64,000 nt of DNA from Heliopora coerulea (GCA_030142905.1 JASJOG010000002.1:242501-306500); one strand, 5' to 3'. Positions 1 to 10,928 are shown, counted from the first letter of the stretch. Program-made: numbers and translations. Notes: generated by a model not told the origin, from the letters alone.

Positions 1-542
1 GTATACACACTTTGAATGATTATAAATACAATGTTTATTTATACATATCTAAGTTTTATGACCCAAGTTAAAGGAGACAAGTGTAGAATTTTTTGAGTTA
101 TCGCAGGTGTTCGAACTGATGATCGTTCTGGTCCAGGCACTGCTGATAACGTGGACAGATGGAATTGCAAACATTACGAATTATGATCATTTCATGTGGT
201 ATTTGGGTGCATTCTCTTTCAATTGCTGCTCTCAACTCATTGATTGTTACAGGTTTTGTGCTACAAACCTTATCTTTGACGTATCCCCATAAAAAAGTCC
301 ACAGGCGTGAGGTCTGGTCAACGTGGGGGGAATTCAATGCTATATCTTCACCCAATCCATCTGTTCGGCAGATTTTCGTAAGAAAGGTTCTCATATCACG
401 ATGGTAGTGGGGAGGTGCTCCATCTTGCTGGAAATAAAACTCCTCATCTCCAAATTGCTCTCGAATACGTGGCATTCGAAAGAAAGTTTGTTATAGTGAG
501 TTATAATCATTCAAAGTGTGTATACATTTTTTTGGGACACCC
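1..542 (-). mobile_element. IS630-Tc1-mariner DNA transposon, internally deleted, left end off window
   Basis: Bases 1-25 and 501-525 are exact inverted copies (GTATACACACTTTGAATGAT and its complement). The right repeat runs on through a TTTGGGACACCC end to 542 and is followed by TA, the superfamily's target dinucleotide. The matching left end lies before base 1. Between the repeats is only the C-terminal half of a transposase on the minus strand, so this is a deleted, non-autonomous copy. Confidence 0.8.
98..475 (-). pseudogene. mariner-like transposase C-terminal fragment
   Basis: The minus-strand frame contains FQQDGAPPHY, the block around the second catalytic aspartate of IS630-Tc1-mariner transposases. 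Further on is FLWGYVKDKV, typical of the C-terminal part of the same proteins. Between them, near 290-330, the expected PDLTPxDFF block is present only in another frame and follows a TGA, so the gene is frameshifted and dead. The N-terminal helix-turn-helix half and the first catalytic aspartate are absent. The function would have been cut-and-paste transposition into TA sites. Confidence 0.75.
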
Positions 543-566
543 TATATATATATATGGATGTTCAAT

Positions 567-608
567 CTGCAGACGTACGTTTCGCTGTACTATAGCTCAT
601 CAGTGCAG
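567..608 (-). ncRNA. Hammerhead ribozyme A (downstream copy)
   Basis: Core CUGAUGA is the complement of 597-603, stem II of 584-596, GAAA of 580-583, and the GUC triplet of 572-574. Stem I pairs 604-608 with 567-571. Stem II keeps the G-C pair next to the core but has an A-C mismatch at its fourth pair, a different pair from that lost in copy B. Confidence 0.7.
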
Positions 609-750
609 CTCGGAACGAACTTGGATCGATGAGATCAGAGTGCTCAAACCGCTATTCGAGTGGTGGGCATTTCTTAACGCTATTTGTTATCCTTATATTT
701 CCGTAGAGTGCTCAACAACATCGAAATGTGGGAGCGTATATATGTTCAAT

Positions 751-792
751 CTGCAGACGTACGTTTCGCTGTACTACAGTTCATCAGTGCAG
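751..792 (-). ncRNA. Hammerhead ribozyme B (upstream copy)
   Basis: Core CUGAUGA is the complement of 781-787, stem II of 768-780, GAAA of 764-767, and the GUC cleavage triplet of 756-758. Stem I pairs 788-792 with 751-755 perfectly. Stem II has an A-C mismatch at the pair next to the core; its other four pairs are intact. Confidence 0.72.
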
Positions 793-823
793 CTCGGAAC
801 GAACTTGTATATACTGTATATAC

Positions 824-862
824 CTGATGATCGCCAAAGGGCGTGAAACTCGGAGTAGCGAC
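824..862 (+). ncRNA. Hammerhead-like motif, stem I eroded
   Basis: CTGATGA (824-830) is followed by a CGCC-AAAG-GGCG stem-loop, GAAA (845-848), and a tiny ACU-CGG-AGU stem ending in the cleavable triplet GUA. The upstream arm of stem I has been replaced by TA-rich sequence, so self-cleavage is doubtful. The same pattern recurs on the minus strand at 63157-63208 with a different stem II sequence. Confidence 0.5.
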
Positions 863-892
863 AGCTAAATATTTGTCTCCATTTGAGTGTAT

Positions 893-914
893 ATGTGTAT
901 ATATATATATATAC

Positions 915-1001
<87 letters not shown>
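893..1001. repeat. (TA)n microsatellite
   Basis: About 110 bp of near-pure TA with occasional TACA interruptions. Similar tracts lie at about 1587-1643 and 1880-1937. The open frames across them (runs of Tyr-Ile) are not genes. Confidence 0.9.
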
Positions 1002-1039
1002 ATATCTTCACGAGCCCGCTCAACATAAAGTTTAAACGT

Positions 1040-1584
1040 CATATAAACATCATAAAAACTTTATTAAAAAAGAAGAAAAATACACAACTTACGTTTCGGG
1101 GACCGGCCCCTTCTTCTATCAATCATTCCTTTGTGACTCTCAAGGAGTGGTATATTAAATAACATGCAAGAGATGTAGCAAACAATATGTGGGGAGCACA
1201 ATAACACCATTTAGGCTAAGGTTTAATAACCATAAGAGCTCATTGAGACGATATGAAAGGGGACAAAGGGGAATTTGTGGGGAACACCTGTATGCACATT
1301 TTTTTGATAATGAGCATATAGGTATGAAAGATTTATCGGTTAAAATAATTGATGTTACCGATGTTAGGGATCCAACAGCAAGGGAAGGTTTTTGGATTGA
1401 AAAATTAAAATGTTATACTCCTCTGGGATTGAATGTAATGGAAGTTTGAAATTTATGTAAATTTAAGGAAGAACGATAAGGTATATAAGGACTCTATTCT
1501 TTAACTGTGAGCTGCTGAAGAAGGGGCCGGTCCCCGAAACGTAAGTTGTGTATTTTTCTTCTTTTTTAATAAAGTTTTTATGAT

Positions 1585-1592
<8 letters not shown>
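1040..1592 (+). mobile_element. Penelope-like element fold-back fragment
   Basis: A ~75-bp sequence at about 1040-1115 returns inverted at about 1507-1592, around a GIY-YIG endonuclease remnant. Both arms contain GGGGCCGGTCCCCGAAACGT. On the plus strand at 1509-1545 this reads CTGAAGA, a GGGG/CCCC hairpin, GAAAC, then GTAAGTT, which resembles a hammerhead core with one extra base in stem II. Inverted terminal copies and such motifs are typical of PLE ends. Confidence 0.65.
1163..1449 (+). pseudogene. PLE GIY-YIG endonuclease, C-terminal remnant
   Basis: The frame reads ITCKRCSKQYVGST, then a conserved NNHKSSLRR helix, HLYAHFF, and REGFWIEKL ending in LGLNVMEV. This is the order found in the PLE endonuclease: Cys pair, YVG of the GIY-YIG core, an Arg/His helix, a catalytic glutamate region and a short C-terminus. 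The fragment is about 95 residues. The reverse transcriptase that should precede it is absent and a stop lies just upstream, so it is a 3' relic. In an intact PLE this nuclease nicks the target for reverse transcription. Confidence 0.75.
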
Positions 1593-1625
<33 letters not shown>

Positions 1626-1879
1626 CATACATATATATATATAGCAAATTGCAAAAATTATGGCACAAAACATATCAACATATAAACATATGAAGACCAT
1701 TGTATTTTCATTTTATTCTCACTTCAACAGTCAGTGAAGATATGTAATGTGTTTTTTTGATACATTTGCTAGCCAGCTTAACGTATTAAGGTTGATTGAA
1801 GTATTCACAGTTAGAGATTTACCTATACATGCTTTTTTTACGATATGTTTAGGTTTGCCAAAATTTATGCAATTTGCTG

Positions 1880-1919
<40 letters not shown>

Positions 1920-1937
1920 CATATATATACGTATATA

Positions 1938-3329
1938 CAGTGGGGGTCAAAAGTCTGAGTCCAGTTAATATGTTTTTGTCTTTTATTGATATACAATATA
2001 TTTTCACGCAACACAGCACTACATGTGCATAACTTTAGCATTTGCGTCAACATTGGAATTGAGTACATTGTATTAACCAAGTAAACATTACTTTGATATT
2101 TTGTGTGACCTCTTTTTGCTTTTAAAACAGCTTCAACTCTTCTTGGCATAGAGTCAACAAGATTTCTGAGTACTGCTTGTTTAAGGTTATTCCAGCATTG
2201 ATTAAGGACATCCCATAGGTTGTCTTTACTTGTGGGATCATGTTCCACTTTCTCTCATTTCAAATATTCCTATAAATTCTCAGTAGGGTTTAGATTCGGA
2301 GAACGAGGAGGAAAATCCATAACGACCAGATCACCTTTCTCTTCCTTCTTTCTTAAATAATTTTTACACATGTGAGAAGTGTGTTTCGGATCATTTTATT
2401 GTTGCAACACAAAACCCCTTCCGCACAACCTTAAGCCAGATGGTATGGCTCGTCTTTGAAGGATGGAGTGATATTTTTGCTTTGTAAGAGTGTTCTTAAT
2501 TCTTTAAAGATCGCCAACACCATTATAACTAAAGCAGCCCCAAACCTGAATGTTCCCACCACCATGTTTCACTGTTGGCTTGAGGCAAGAATTTATAAAT
2601 CTCTCATTCTTTCTACGTCTAAAACAAATGCGACGGTTATTTCCATATATTTCAAATTTTGATTCATCTGCGGAAAGAACTTTTTTCCAATCTTCTTTAG
2701 TGTAACGCCTGTATTTTCGGGCCCATAGCCACCGTTTCCGTTTGTTTCGGGATCTTAGCAATGGTTTTAAGACAGCCACTCTTCCATGTAGACCACATGC
2801 ATTTAGTATCCTTTTCACTGTTGATCTGCTTATCGTTTTTTCTCGAGTTTCATTAACTATTGATTGAATGTTACCAGCCGTTGCAGTTCTGTTATGTAAG
2901 GAAGTTGTTTTAATGTACTGATCCTCCTTCAAAGTCGTAGCTCTTGGCCTCCCAGATTTTGGTTTTGTACAATAGGATTTTGTTCCTCAAAATCTTTCCA
3001 AAGTTCACTGCACGGCACCCTTTGAAACCCCTATCTTTTCAGCAATTTTGCGTTGTGAAAACCTTTCATTACTCAGTGCAATTATTTGACCTCTTATTCC
3101 TTTACTGAGTTCTTTTGCCATCTTTGGTCCAGCTACACATCATAGAGACTTTATACAAATTACAGCGTGTGTTAAATAACTCAAAAATTAAAAGGAAGGC
3201 AAGTGGAAGCATTTACTGATAAAAATACGCATGTGTAGATCAATAAATGAATTTTTCTCCACATGGAACATGATTTATTATACATTGAGGGAAAAAATAC
3301 GACTGGACTCAGACTTTTGACCCCCACTG
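1938..3329 (-). mobile_element. Tc1-type DNA transposon, full length
   Basis: Perfect 27-bp terminal inverted repeats (CAGTGGGGGTCAAAAGTCTG... at 1938 and its complement ending at 3329) are flanked by TA within TA microsatellite DNA, as expected for Tc1 insertion. The 1392-bp length is normal for the family. It encodes one degraded transposase on the minus strand. The left breakpoint of the 7.6 kb duplication lies inside it at 2361-2367. Confidence 0.9.
2096..3121 (-). pseudogene. Tc1 transposase, inactivated
   Basis: Translation begins at ATG 3121 with a helix-turn-helix typical of Tc1 (FSQRKIAEKIGVSKGAVQ) but hits TGA at 3005-3007. The remaining blocks appear in other frames: SGRPR, a second DNA-binding helix, ADESKFEI with the first catalytic Asp (frame 2504-2932), KHGGGNIQVWGCFS, NDPKHTS with the second Asp, then SPNLNPTENL with the catalytic Glu followed at once by a stop, and a C-terminal GHTKY near 2096. 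At least two stops and frame changes make it non-functional, so any recent movement needed a transposase in trans. Confidence 0.85.
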
Positions 3330-3493
<164 letters not shown>

Positions 3494-4075
3494 TATTTAG
3501 TTAAATTGCCTACTTTGCATTAATTTTTCATCTTGCCTTTAAGAGTTATGACGGTAACACTTCAAACTTTGCAAAATTACAGCATCTGGCATCTTGCTGG
3601 ATAATTTTGCTGTAAGCAAATATCACTAGCCAGTTCACCTCTACTCAAAAGCTGATTTGGCTCTCTGTGAGGTCCTCTAACCATTAAACTTTACAAATTC
3701 AGATGGTAATGGAAAGGTTAGAATGCACAAGAAATACACGTAAGTCCACGTCACTAGTTCAGAAAAAGCTCTTCTTGATGAAGCAAACCACATTTTAAAT
3801 TTGAGATCAAAGTCTGCAGTACCTGTCCATATTACAGAGTTCAAAGGAGTACTCCCATTTAAATTTGCAGAACAGTTATCCAAAGTGCAATTTGGTTGAC
3901 TGTCCATCAAGGAATTGCCCACCTTCAGCAAGACAACTCAGAAGAAAAAGTAAGACAGCCACCATAGATCTGGAATTCAAAGTCCCCTTTCTGATTGATC
4001 CTGAACAATGATGAATTAACAATTATACTTGTCTTTTAGTCAGTGTTTTTAAGGAGCAAAATTCATGTATAGTAC

Positions 4076-7000
4076 CTGCTAGAGCAGTGTTAGCTGATCC
4101 AGTATCAATGAGAAAGTCAAGCTGGAAGAATAATGAAAGAATGCAACATTATCACCAAAGCCATAGAGTATAGAGGGGCTAAAGGTCTTCAGCCTTCTCA
4201 GAAACAGCTTTGGTAAAGCTTAGCCCCTTTGGGATTTTACATTAACTAATACATGATTCATCAAATGTAGGGTAACTGATTTGCTGGTTGGGGTAATATA
4301 ACTGTCAAAGCCTCATTTCTTCAAGCCAATATTACCCATGAAGCACCTGTGAAAATTAGCTAAATCAAACACCAATACTTGAAATCTTAGCAACAAATCA
4401 TTCACCAGTGGTGGAGTCGGGCATTTTCACTTTCGGTTCTAGCCCCCAATGGGAATAGAAAAACTCTACATCTATGATTATCAATAACCAAGTTTCAGAT
4501 AAGGTTTGGTAGACAGGATTAAAGATTTACAGTACAATATTACACTGTCTTGTATTCAGTGTAAATACCTGGCAAAACATCATTGTAGGGTGTTTATGCA
4601 ATTTTACTGTACTGTTGCAAAATCTTTACAGTATGGGAATTTTGCCACCCATGAACCGTTAAATGTTGATGTGGAAACAAACTTTTGTTTTAAACATTTT
4701 TGTTACCTGCAATTTTCTGCATCAATTGCTTCAATAAGGCATGTTTAGTAGACAGGAAAATGGAAGAATTTGACGAAATGTTTTGCAACAACATTGCTGC
4801 AAAAGTATCTTTCATTTTTGTACTTAACTTCTTGTAAGAACTCATCAATATCAACTCAGTTTGCTATAACACCTGGGGTGAGAACATTACCACACTGATT
4901 GTCCTTAAATTATGTTCCCCCTAGGTTAATGCTTTTGAAAAAGAATAACTGAATGACCTCTAACTGACTTTACGAATAGTAGGATGAACTGTGAATGGTT
5001 CTGAAACACTAGCAGTTGACAGACAAAATAAAGTAACAATTTAGTTTACCTTCTGTGGAGGATTTCCAATCAATAGTTGTGCAACATAAGCATATGAGGT
5101 GCTCTGAAAGAAACATGCATCTATGTTGACCTCAATAATTATTCGAGGTGCTTCAAATTATTATGATCATGATATTACCATAATCCCAGCAAGAGCTACC
5201 TTCAGAGGTAGACCCCAAAATTTGTCAGCTATTTTCTTCTATTTTGTTTCTAATATGAGAAACCCAACAGTAGTAATTGTATAAAACTGATAAATGAGAA
5301 CATTTTTTTTAGTTTTTATTGTTATGATATAATTTTATCACCACCTGACCAAAAATATGAATATTCATGTAAAAATGTCAGATGTTGCTCCTGACTTTTA
5401 GCCCCCAACCAGTTAACCTTTACCCACTTTGCCATAATGGTTCTCTGAATAGCCATAACTGCTGGCTTCACATCCTGTTAATGTATATTTCAAAGCCAGA
5501 CTAAGTTTATAATCCTCAGTTTGTCATCAACAGTTCAACTGTTACAGCTTTACAGTAGTTGAGCTTTAATGGTGAGTAGTTCAGCAGGCAATAACTTATT
5601 ATTATTATTATATTTTTATATATTATATATTATATTTTTATATATTTATATATTATATTTTTATATATTTATATATTATATTTTTATATATTTATATATA
5701 TAAAAACTGCAAAAAGGTTCCATTCTAAGACTACTGTAAAAGGGTCATGATGGAGGATTGTTATTTTTATGAAATACCAGGACTGCTATCCTCTAACTGA
5801 GATCATTGAAGAGAGTCAGACCACACATGACTATGGCAAAAGAAAGACCAGGGTCTGAGTTAAGAATTTAAAAGTGAATCATGAAAATGATTAGCAATTA
5901 CTTGAACACATGCCCCAACCACATTGGAATAAAATTTACAATACATGTAATTCCACTGAGAACAGTTTGTATAAAATACTGCATTCAAAAAATCAATGGA
6001 AACTGCAATTCTGACTTTTAACTGTTGACATCTTGGGAAGGAGCATACACCAGCCTCCATGTCAGACAATGTCAGACAATGTCAGACATCCTTCATGCAA
6101 CTGCTACAGACTAAATAAATGAACACTAATTTTTAACAACTTTTATTGGTTTTAAGAGTAGGGAATTAGACCAATACTGAGGTTCATATTGCAACACAAG
6201 TGTGTTTTGTAAAAAAATAAACAGAAAATAATGAAAGTACCTTGTTTTTTAGAGTGGTTGATTGGAAAGGATACAGGATTTTTAACCCAGTGTTCATGCA
6301 AATAAAAAGCTTTGAACTTGCTCAAGCAAGATTAAATCTGTACATGACAAAATGACATATTGATTAGAGGAAGCTGTAATGTTACTAAGGCGAAAATGCC
6401 TTGTTTTTAATGAAATGGGTGTGGTTGCATGGGAATTTGGCATAAAAAAATATGAGAATTCAGAAGCACAACAGTTTCACCATCAATGCATTATTTATGG
6501 GAAGATTTGATTGTTTGGAGAGTGTCTTGTTTTAGTACGGGTGGTGGCTCGTTTACTCATTCTTCTCCTTAATTTAATACAAAAACAGTTGTACTGTGAT
6601 TTTAGCCAGACAACGTGCTTTGTACGTTGAGATTTCTTAAAAGTACATCACAATTTGGGATACATTAATTTGAACCTTGAGGACTATAAGGTCCACACAA
6701 TCCTTCTTTGCTCCAGAGGCCATTACAATTCTCTGTAGGACTGAAAAACCCCATGGAGCTACAAGTTGGAAGTCAGTTCAATTGCTTATCTCAGCATAAA
6801 TAACACACATAAACCAAGGTGGTTCAGGTTAGATAAAATGATACAGTTCTTTTTCTTTTTTAAATCCAAAAGAACTACACTCAACTTCTCTTGTTCTATC
6901 TGTCTGGCCAGGTGAATATAAACAAATTTACATGTATTAGGCTGCACCATAGTTAAATAGCAGATACTACTTAATGGAGACATATTGTGCTATAAATCTT

Positions 7001-8834
7001 TCCCACTGATACTGGTTGGATACTATAGAAGTTAATGAGAAATCATCATTTGTTATCTGGGGTGTACAGTACATGTATGTAGTTAAAAAAAACAGCTCAC
7101 TACATTAATATGGTAAGAACTGCAAACCAACATTATATAACAATTATAATCATCACTGTAATAATTACTAATGCTACAATTATATTTATATAATGACCAC
7201 TGTCAGAATCATCATCATCATCATCATTATTATAATTGTGGCTATCAATTATCATTATTATCATCATTATCACAATCAATATCAATATCATTACAGTCAA
7301 ATTCCCACAAGCAGACATCTTCAAGACCTTGTAATGGTGTCCATTTACAATAGGTGTCTGCTTATGAGAGGTCATTAATATTCAGTTAATAGCTAATTAT
7401 TGAAATATGATTCCTTCAATGAGAAGTGCACACTAGTTTCAAATACACCAACGGTCCACCAAAAATTACAAAATATTATCCCACAAAATATATTGCAAAT
7501 TTGTTGCATCCAAGTGAACCCTATTGCACTTATCAGTTTGTGTTGAATGAATGAATAGTAATTTGAGAATTAGAACTCTAGGAATACATTGTGAAAATTT
7601 CTTCAAGTGCAAATCGGTCAAAATGTCATTGACATGTAGTGCAGCTTGAGCAAGTTCTTTGTTGTCAGTAAAATATGAATAATCAAGCTGATCCTTTGCA
7701 TATAACTTTTAAAGCCTTAAGTTGACTTCTCACTTGGTTCAACAGTCACATTTGCCTCATTCAAAGCTTGTTTTGGATCTCACACCAGTTTGGATTGCCT
7801 TAATTGATCAACTCATCAAAGTATGGCACATTTTCATCTGCACCAAGTAATTAAAGTGCAGAGTACTTGCTCAGAATGCTTAAACACAACTGCTCCACAT
7901 TGATCATGTCCTCACCTTCAAATGGTTTATCATCATATTTTTGTTTGCATTATTTAAATTTTGTAACCAGAATACAATATGTTTTTGGTTCACTTTAAGT
8001 GCATACAGTGACTTCATAATCTTATCACTGCATAATCTTGTTGCTTTAGGTAACAGTTGTTTATGCTTGTTGCACCCAAATTATTTCAACACCACTATCA
8101 ATGCATCTGATAAAAACCATTTTAATGGCAGTGAAGTGCTTCCTGCCCTCTTACCAGAGGTTATAATGCCATTTAGGATTTATGCTTTGTTGTTTACATC
8201 TGCTTAAGGGAGGTGTTGGCATGCGAGAGATCATTAATGTAGAGATATAATAGACATTTGGCCACTACCCAAGCATGGTGTCTGCTTGCAAGAGGTGTCC
8301 ACTTACGGGAGGTGTCCAAAAGGAGAGGTTTGACTGTACCATTGTCGGTACCAGTACTAGTACCGTTACCAGTACCACTGTCACCATTACAAATGTGAAG
8401 TTGTGAGTAACATCACCATTTCAACCACTTTCACTATCAACCTCAGTAATATTGCTATTACTGCAATTATTTTTACTTCAATTTTAGCATTACGAACTAT
8501 CAATCAGAAGCTATCGGGAGCAATTACAAAACATTAAATTTTATGCCTGGTTTCGCCCTGATGCACACTTTACCTTAAGTGAGAACTCTTTCCTATTTCG
8601 TTGCCTGAGATGATCAGCAATTTTGGAACTTCGACTATCCTCTTTCTTGCTGCGTATTTCACTACTTCCTTCATCAGAATGTTTTTTGTGCCGGCTGTGA
8701 TGCTTCAGTATTCGCTCAAGATCTAATACGTGCACACTGCGTTCGACAAACTTACAAACTGACCCTTCAAACCTAAACAGGATTAAAAAGCAGGCCAAGA
8801 GAACTCCAGATGTCTTCTCTAGAAATGCATCCAT
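4076..8834 (-). CDS. Pepsin-family (A1) aspartic protease, 5' exons, copy 1
   Basis: Three spliced exons join in phase on the minus strand. Exon 1 (8834-8574, 87 residues) starts at an ATG preceded by GGCGGC and encodes a signal peptide (hydrophobic GVLLACFLILF, residues ~10-20) and a basic pro-region; its donor is AAG|GTAAAG. Exon 2 (5103-5050) encodes STSYAYVAQLLIGNPPQK, the conserved N-lobe strand with xxPPQ. Exon 3 (4121-4076) encodes LDFLIDTGSANTALA, with the DTGS catalytic aspartate motif. Acceptors are TTTCAG and TTCCAG; donors are GTAAAC and GTACTA. This suggests a secreted or membrane endopeptidase, perhaps BACE- or cathepsin D-like. The second DTG/DSG lobe and the rest of the protein are not found before the window edge, so the gene is partial or runs off to the left. 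Confidence 0.75.
5597..5704. repeat. AT-rich minisatellite, ~24-bp unit
   Basis: About three to four imperfect copies of TATATTTTTATATATTTATA, preceded by (TTA)n. Repeated in copy 2 at 13186-13293. It lies in intron DNA of the protease gene. Confidence 0.8.
7140..7306. repeat. Imperfect ATC/ATT trinucleotide tract
   Basis: Low-complexity TCATCATTAT sequence; also at 14729-14895 in copy 2. Reading frames rich in His, Ile or Asp here are artefacts of the repeat. Confidence 0.75.
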
Positions 8835-9124
8835 GCCGCCGTAAAACGTTTAAACATTCTCGAAAGAGCTCATTGGCAGTACAACTGCTAAAAATGCCAT
8901 TGTATCTATCCAAGCTAAACACACCTTTGGCCGCCATCTTCACTTACCAGTTTCAACCAATCACAGTTCATTTGTGGCCTATTTGTGACTCTCACCGCAT
9001 CTCGCCCGATTGAATCAGAAACGTTTTTAGTTCATTACTTTTCTATTTATGGCAATATTTGCGGCAAACCTGCGATCCAAAGCGGGTAGCCAACGCCTTT
9101 TAGAAATACTGATGACTTATTCAC

Positions 9125-9236
9125 TAATTGTTAGTTCTGTACTGAAAATGTATTCGCCTGAAGTTTTTGTAAAGATCGGTCCACGGAGGAGCGAGGTCAA
9201 ATACCGGGCAAATACTGTATTTTCTAATGCTTTGAA
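9125..9236. repeat. Dispersed hairpin repeat family, copy 1 (also 16714-16825)
   Basis: Contains GAAAATGTATTCGCCTGA, GGAGCGAGGTC and GGCAAATACTGTATTTTC, an imperfect palindrome matching the better copies at 19571-19690 and 41366-41590. It lies just upstream of the protease signal-peptide exon in each tandem copy. Confidence 0.5.
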
Positions 9237-9382
9237 TGTTAAACAGAAGTCGAGACCTTGTCCAACAAGAACAGCTCGGATGAAGCACATACAACGCACG
9301 ACTGGTACCCAGACCCTCCTGCAGTAGAGTGACAGAATGACAGACAAACCAATTACACTACCCTTGGTGCGCATGCGTAGGC

Positions 9383-9386
<4 letters not shown>

Positions 9387-9434
<48 letters not shown>
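9387..9434. repeat. (AAT)n microsatellite
   Basis: About 16 TAA units. The copy-2 equivalent at 16976-17029 is two units longer. The poly-Asn and poly-Leu frames across it are spurious. Confidence 0.95.
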
Positions 9435-9437
<3 letters not shown>

Positions 9438-9960
9438 TGATAATTTCAATGATTTCCAGGACCAATCACAACTGTTAATATTTCCGAAATCAATTGACGA
9501 ATTAAGTTTTCAAATGTGCGTCTCTAGTTTAATTTCGGAGAGACGGCATCACTCAGGTTAAACAACGGCCAAAAGCGTTCCGTTAACGTTTTAAAGTGGT
9601 CCGCTACTCAAAAAAATTGATATTTTTGATCTTTGAAATTTCGGTTAAATTGATTGATGACTTGCTGCTAGTTCTTTTTCTGACACCAAATCTTTCGTAT
9701 TTGCTCAAGAAAGAACAAAATGTCAACGATTGTTCTAAGTTGTATTTGATTTTTCAAGAAAGTAGGGATCTCTTGCCAGAGAGAATTTGCACCTTGAGGA
9801 GCAAAAGTTGTTCCTAAATACTTTCGTTTTTGTTTGTGCCTTGCGGTGTTTCGTAGGAAATTTAACCCCATCCAGACTGGGCTTCTTTTGGTCTTCTAGG
9901 GTTGGAAGGGGAGTGCCCGCCATCAATATTTCCAAAACTATTAGCCACACCGTAATGAAA

Positions 9961-10928
9961 TTTTACACATGTGAGAAGTGTGTTTCGGATCATTTTATTG
10001 TTGCAACACAAAACCCCTTCCGCACAACCTTAAGCCAGATGGTATGGCTCGTCTTTGAAGGATGGAGTGATATTTTTGCTTTGTAAGAGTGTTCTTAATT
10101 CTTTAAAGATCGCCAACACCATTATAACTAAAGCAGCCCCAAACCTGAATGTTCCCACCACCATGTTTCACTGTTGGCTTGAGGCAAGAATTTATAAATC
10201 TCTCATTCTTTCTACGTCTAAAACAAATGCGACGGTTATTTCCATATATTTCAAATTTTGATTCATCTGCGGAAAGAACTTTTTTCCAATCTTCTTTAGT
10301 GTAACGCCTGTATTTTCGGGCCCATAGCCACCGTTTCCGTTTGTTTCGGGATCTTAGCAATGGTTTTAAGACAGCCACTCTTCCATGTAGACCACATGCA
10401 TTTAGTATCCTTTTCACTGTTGATCTGCTTATCGTTTTTTCTCGAGTTTCATTAACTATTGATTGAATGTTACCAGCCGTTGCAGTTCTGTTATGTAAGG
10501 AAGTTGTTTTAATGTACTGATCCTCCTTCAAAGTCGTAGCTCTTGGCCTCCCAGATTTTGGTTTTGTACAATAGGATTTTGTTCCTCAAAATCTTTCCAA
10601 AGTTCACTGCACGGCACCCTTTGAAACCCCTATCTTTTCAGCAATTTTGCGTTGTGAAAACCTTTCATTACTCAGTGCAATTATTTGACCTCTTATTCCT
10701 TTACTGAGTTCTTTTGCCATCTTTGGTCCAGCTACACATCATAGAGACTTTATACAAATTACAGCGTGTGTTAAATAACTCAAAAATTAAAAGGAAGGCA
10801 AGTGGAAGCATTTACTGATAAAAATACGCATGTGTAGATCAATAAATGAATTTTTCTCCACATGGAACATGATTTATTATACATTGAGGGAAAAAATACG
10901 ACTGGACTCAGACTTTTGACCCCCACTG
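9961..10928 (-). mobile_element. Truncated Tc1 element created by the duplication
   Basis: Only the right 968 bp of the Tc1 element is present, with one terminal repeat (ending 10928) and the N-terminal two thirds of the dead transposase (ATG at 10720). The left end was lost at the duplication junction, so this copy could not be mobilised. Confidence 0.9.

Larger units (their letters stand above)
558..807 (-). ncRNA. Retrozyme-like tandem unit with two hammerhead ribozymes (184-nt period)
   Basis: A 66-bp segment occurs twice in direct orientation, at 558-623 and 742-807, with two mismatches and a 184-bp offset. On the minus strand each copy folds as a type I hammerhead: stem I CUGCA/UGCAG, core CUGAUGA, a stem II of about 5 bp with AGU loop, GAAA, a short stem III AC-GUAC-GU, and cleavage triplet GUC. 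Predicted cleavage falls after base 756 and after base 572 (read on the minus strand), which would release a 184-nt RNA. Tandem hammerhead units of this size resemble metazoan retrozymes, which move by borrowing retroelement machinery such as that of PLEs. Whether it is transcribed or active cannot be seen here. Confidence 0.72.

Noticed and set aside
843..1162. Long Tyr-Ile and Ile-Tyr open frames here and in the other TA tracts
   Set aside because: They are translations of (TA)n and (CATA)n microsatellites with no protein character.
7133..7375. Asp-rich and His-rich frames
   Set aside because: Generated by ATC/ATT trinucleotide repeats, and identical in both tandem copies as expected.
8673..8700. 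CTGATGA on the minus strand as another hammerhead
   Set aside because: It lies inside the protease signal-peptide exon and lacks a stem II followed by GAAA.
9337..9561. Poly-Asn (plus) and poly-Leu (minus) frames
   Set aside because: They come from the (AAT)n tract; the signal-peptide look of the Leu run is a repeat artefact.
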